A stretch of 64,000 nt of DNA from Neoceratodus forsteri (Eukaryota; Chordata; Ceratodontiformes; Ceratodontidae), in the NCBI GenBank assembly GCA_016271365.2, contig CM057456.1, forward strand, positions 888,084,001-888,148,000, written 5' to 3'. Under the pieces are notes generated by a model. That model ran no database searches, had not been told where the DNA came from, and worked only from the letters and a program-made list of their open reading frames with translations. Positions 63,925 to 64,000 of this stretch are shown one piece after another (the stretch's first letter is position 1; each line of letters starts with the position of its first letter). Both the position numbers and the translations under genes were made by a program.

Positions 63925-64000
63925 TCAGGTCGCCGATTTGAACAAATCCGGTAGCTCCATTCTGAGGTTTTCCAAGGCTTCTTCTGCCGAGAGGTACTTT
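63925..64000 (-). CDS. L1 ORF1, last 24 codons (partial, enters from outside)
   Basis: Minus-strand reading KYLSAEEALENLRMELPDLF then KSAT-stop at 63,925. It matches the end of the other L1 ORF1 at 39.5 kb (THEQAIQELRGLFPDLFK). The rest lies beyond 64,000. Confidence 0.8.
   Translation of the reverse strand, partial: KYLSAEEALENLRMELPDLFKSAT

Larger units (their letters stand above)
59111..64000 (-). mobile_element. L1 LINE on the minus strand, 5' end beyond the window
   Basis: The 3' end is at 59,111 with a short A-run (TTTTTTT on plus) and AATAAA on the minus strand at 59,125-59,130. Then come a 3' UTR (59,131-59,604), ORF2 (59,605-63,374), an inter-ORF region (63,375-63,924) and the last codons of ORF1 (63,925-64,000). 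Inserted in the right terminal repeat of TIR element D. About 4.9 kb visible, the best preserved ORF2 in the window. Confidence 0.92.

Noticed and set aside
1..64000. Endogenous retrovirus or LTR retrotransposon
   Set aside because: I looked for protease/integrase/RNase H order and paired LTRs; all RT sequences here are of non-LTR or Penelope context.

Overview
The window looks like intergenic DNA from a large, repeat-rich vertebrate genome. I find no host gene exon, no rRNA and no canonical tRNA gene. Nearly everything recognisable is a transposable element or its remains. The mix is Tx1-clade, L1, L2 and CR1 non-LTR retrotransposons, a Penelope-like element with a GIY-YIG domain, a Tc1/mariner transposon, tRNA-derived SINEs and several foldback or TIR elements without coding capacity. 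That mix argues against a mammal or bird. An amphibian (caecilian, salamander or frog) fits best; a lungfish or basal fish is not excluded. The species call is inference.

Layout. 1-905: 3' part of an L2-type LINE with a long pyrimidine-rich 3' UTR (here 'family X'). 1005-1886: CR1 3' fragment on the minus strand. 1887-4975: decayed Tx1 copy 1, carrying a 350-bp insertion with an 8-bp target duplication. 4980-8815: Tx1 copy 2, split by a minus-strand family X copy. 8860-22850: Tx1 copy 3, stretched to about 14 kb by nested insertions: a TIR element itself split by family X, a Penelope-tail-like piece, an 863-bp tRNA-like foldback array with a 13-bp target duplication, and a nearly complete L2 LINE that contains a CR1 copy and a SINE. 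23.1-26.15 kb: palindromic foldback repeats, one of which received two sister TIR elements at mirror-image sites. 26.15-28.2 kb: nothing recognised.

28.2-47.0 kb: an old L1 in three pieces. The first gap (29.2-37.57 kb) holds unassigned sequence and a CR1 element with an SGNH-esterase ORF1. That CR1 is itself split by an L2-type fragment, a Tc1 transposon inside that fragment, and a 141-bp hairpin. The second gap (38,483-45,046) is a full-length younger L1 with a 16-bp target duplication, into whose YADD region a CR1 tail later inserted. 47.2-48.5 kb: a CR1 fragment with two small L2 tails. 49.7-51.35 kb: Penelope-like element with inverted terminal copies. 51.7-52.4 kb: two SINEs sharing a central motif. 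52.7-53.0 kb: a 90-bp minisatellite. 53.2-53.6 kb: LINE fragment and hairpin. 54.05-54.94 kb: LINE tail with a SINE. 55.4-59.1 kb: two inverted copies of a 1.5-1.8 kb TIR element. 59.1-64.0 kb: a minus-strand L1 that runs off the window.

The genes do not form a pathway. They are successive layers of insertion, and the interrupted reading frames and duplicated target sites give a relative order. Only two long reading frames survive: L1 ORF1 at 38,646-39,503 and the RT-containing part of L1 ORF2 at 60,379-62,295. The most unusual item is the tRNA-like inverted/tandem array at 14,181-15,043.
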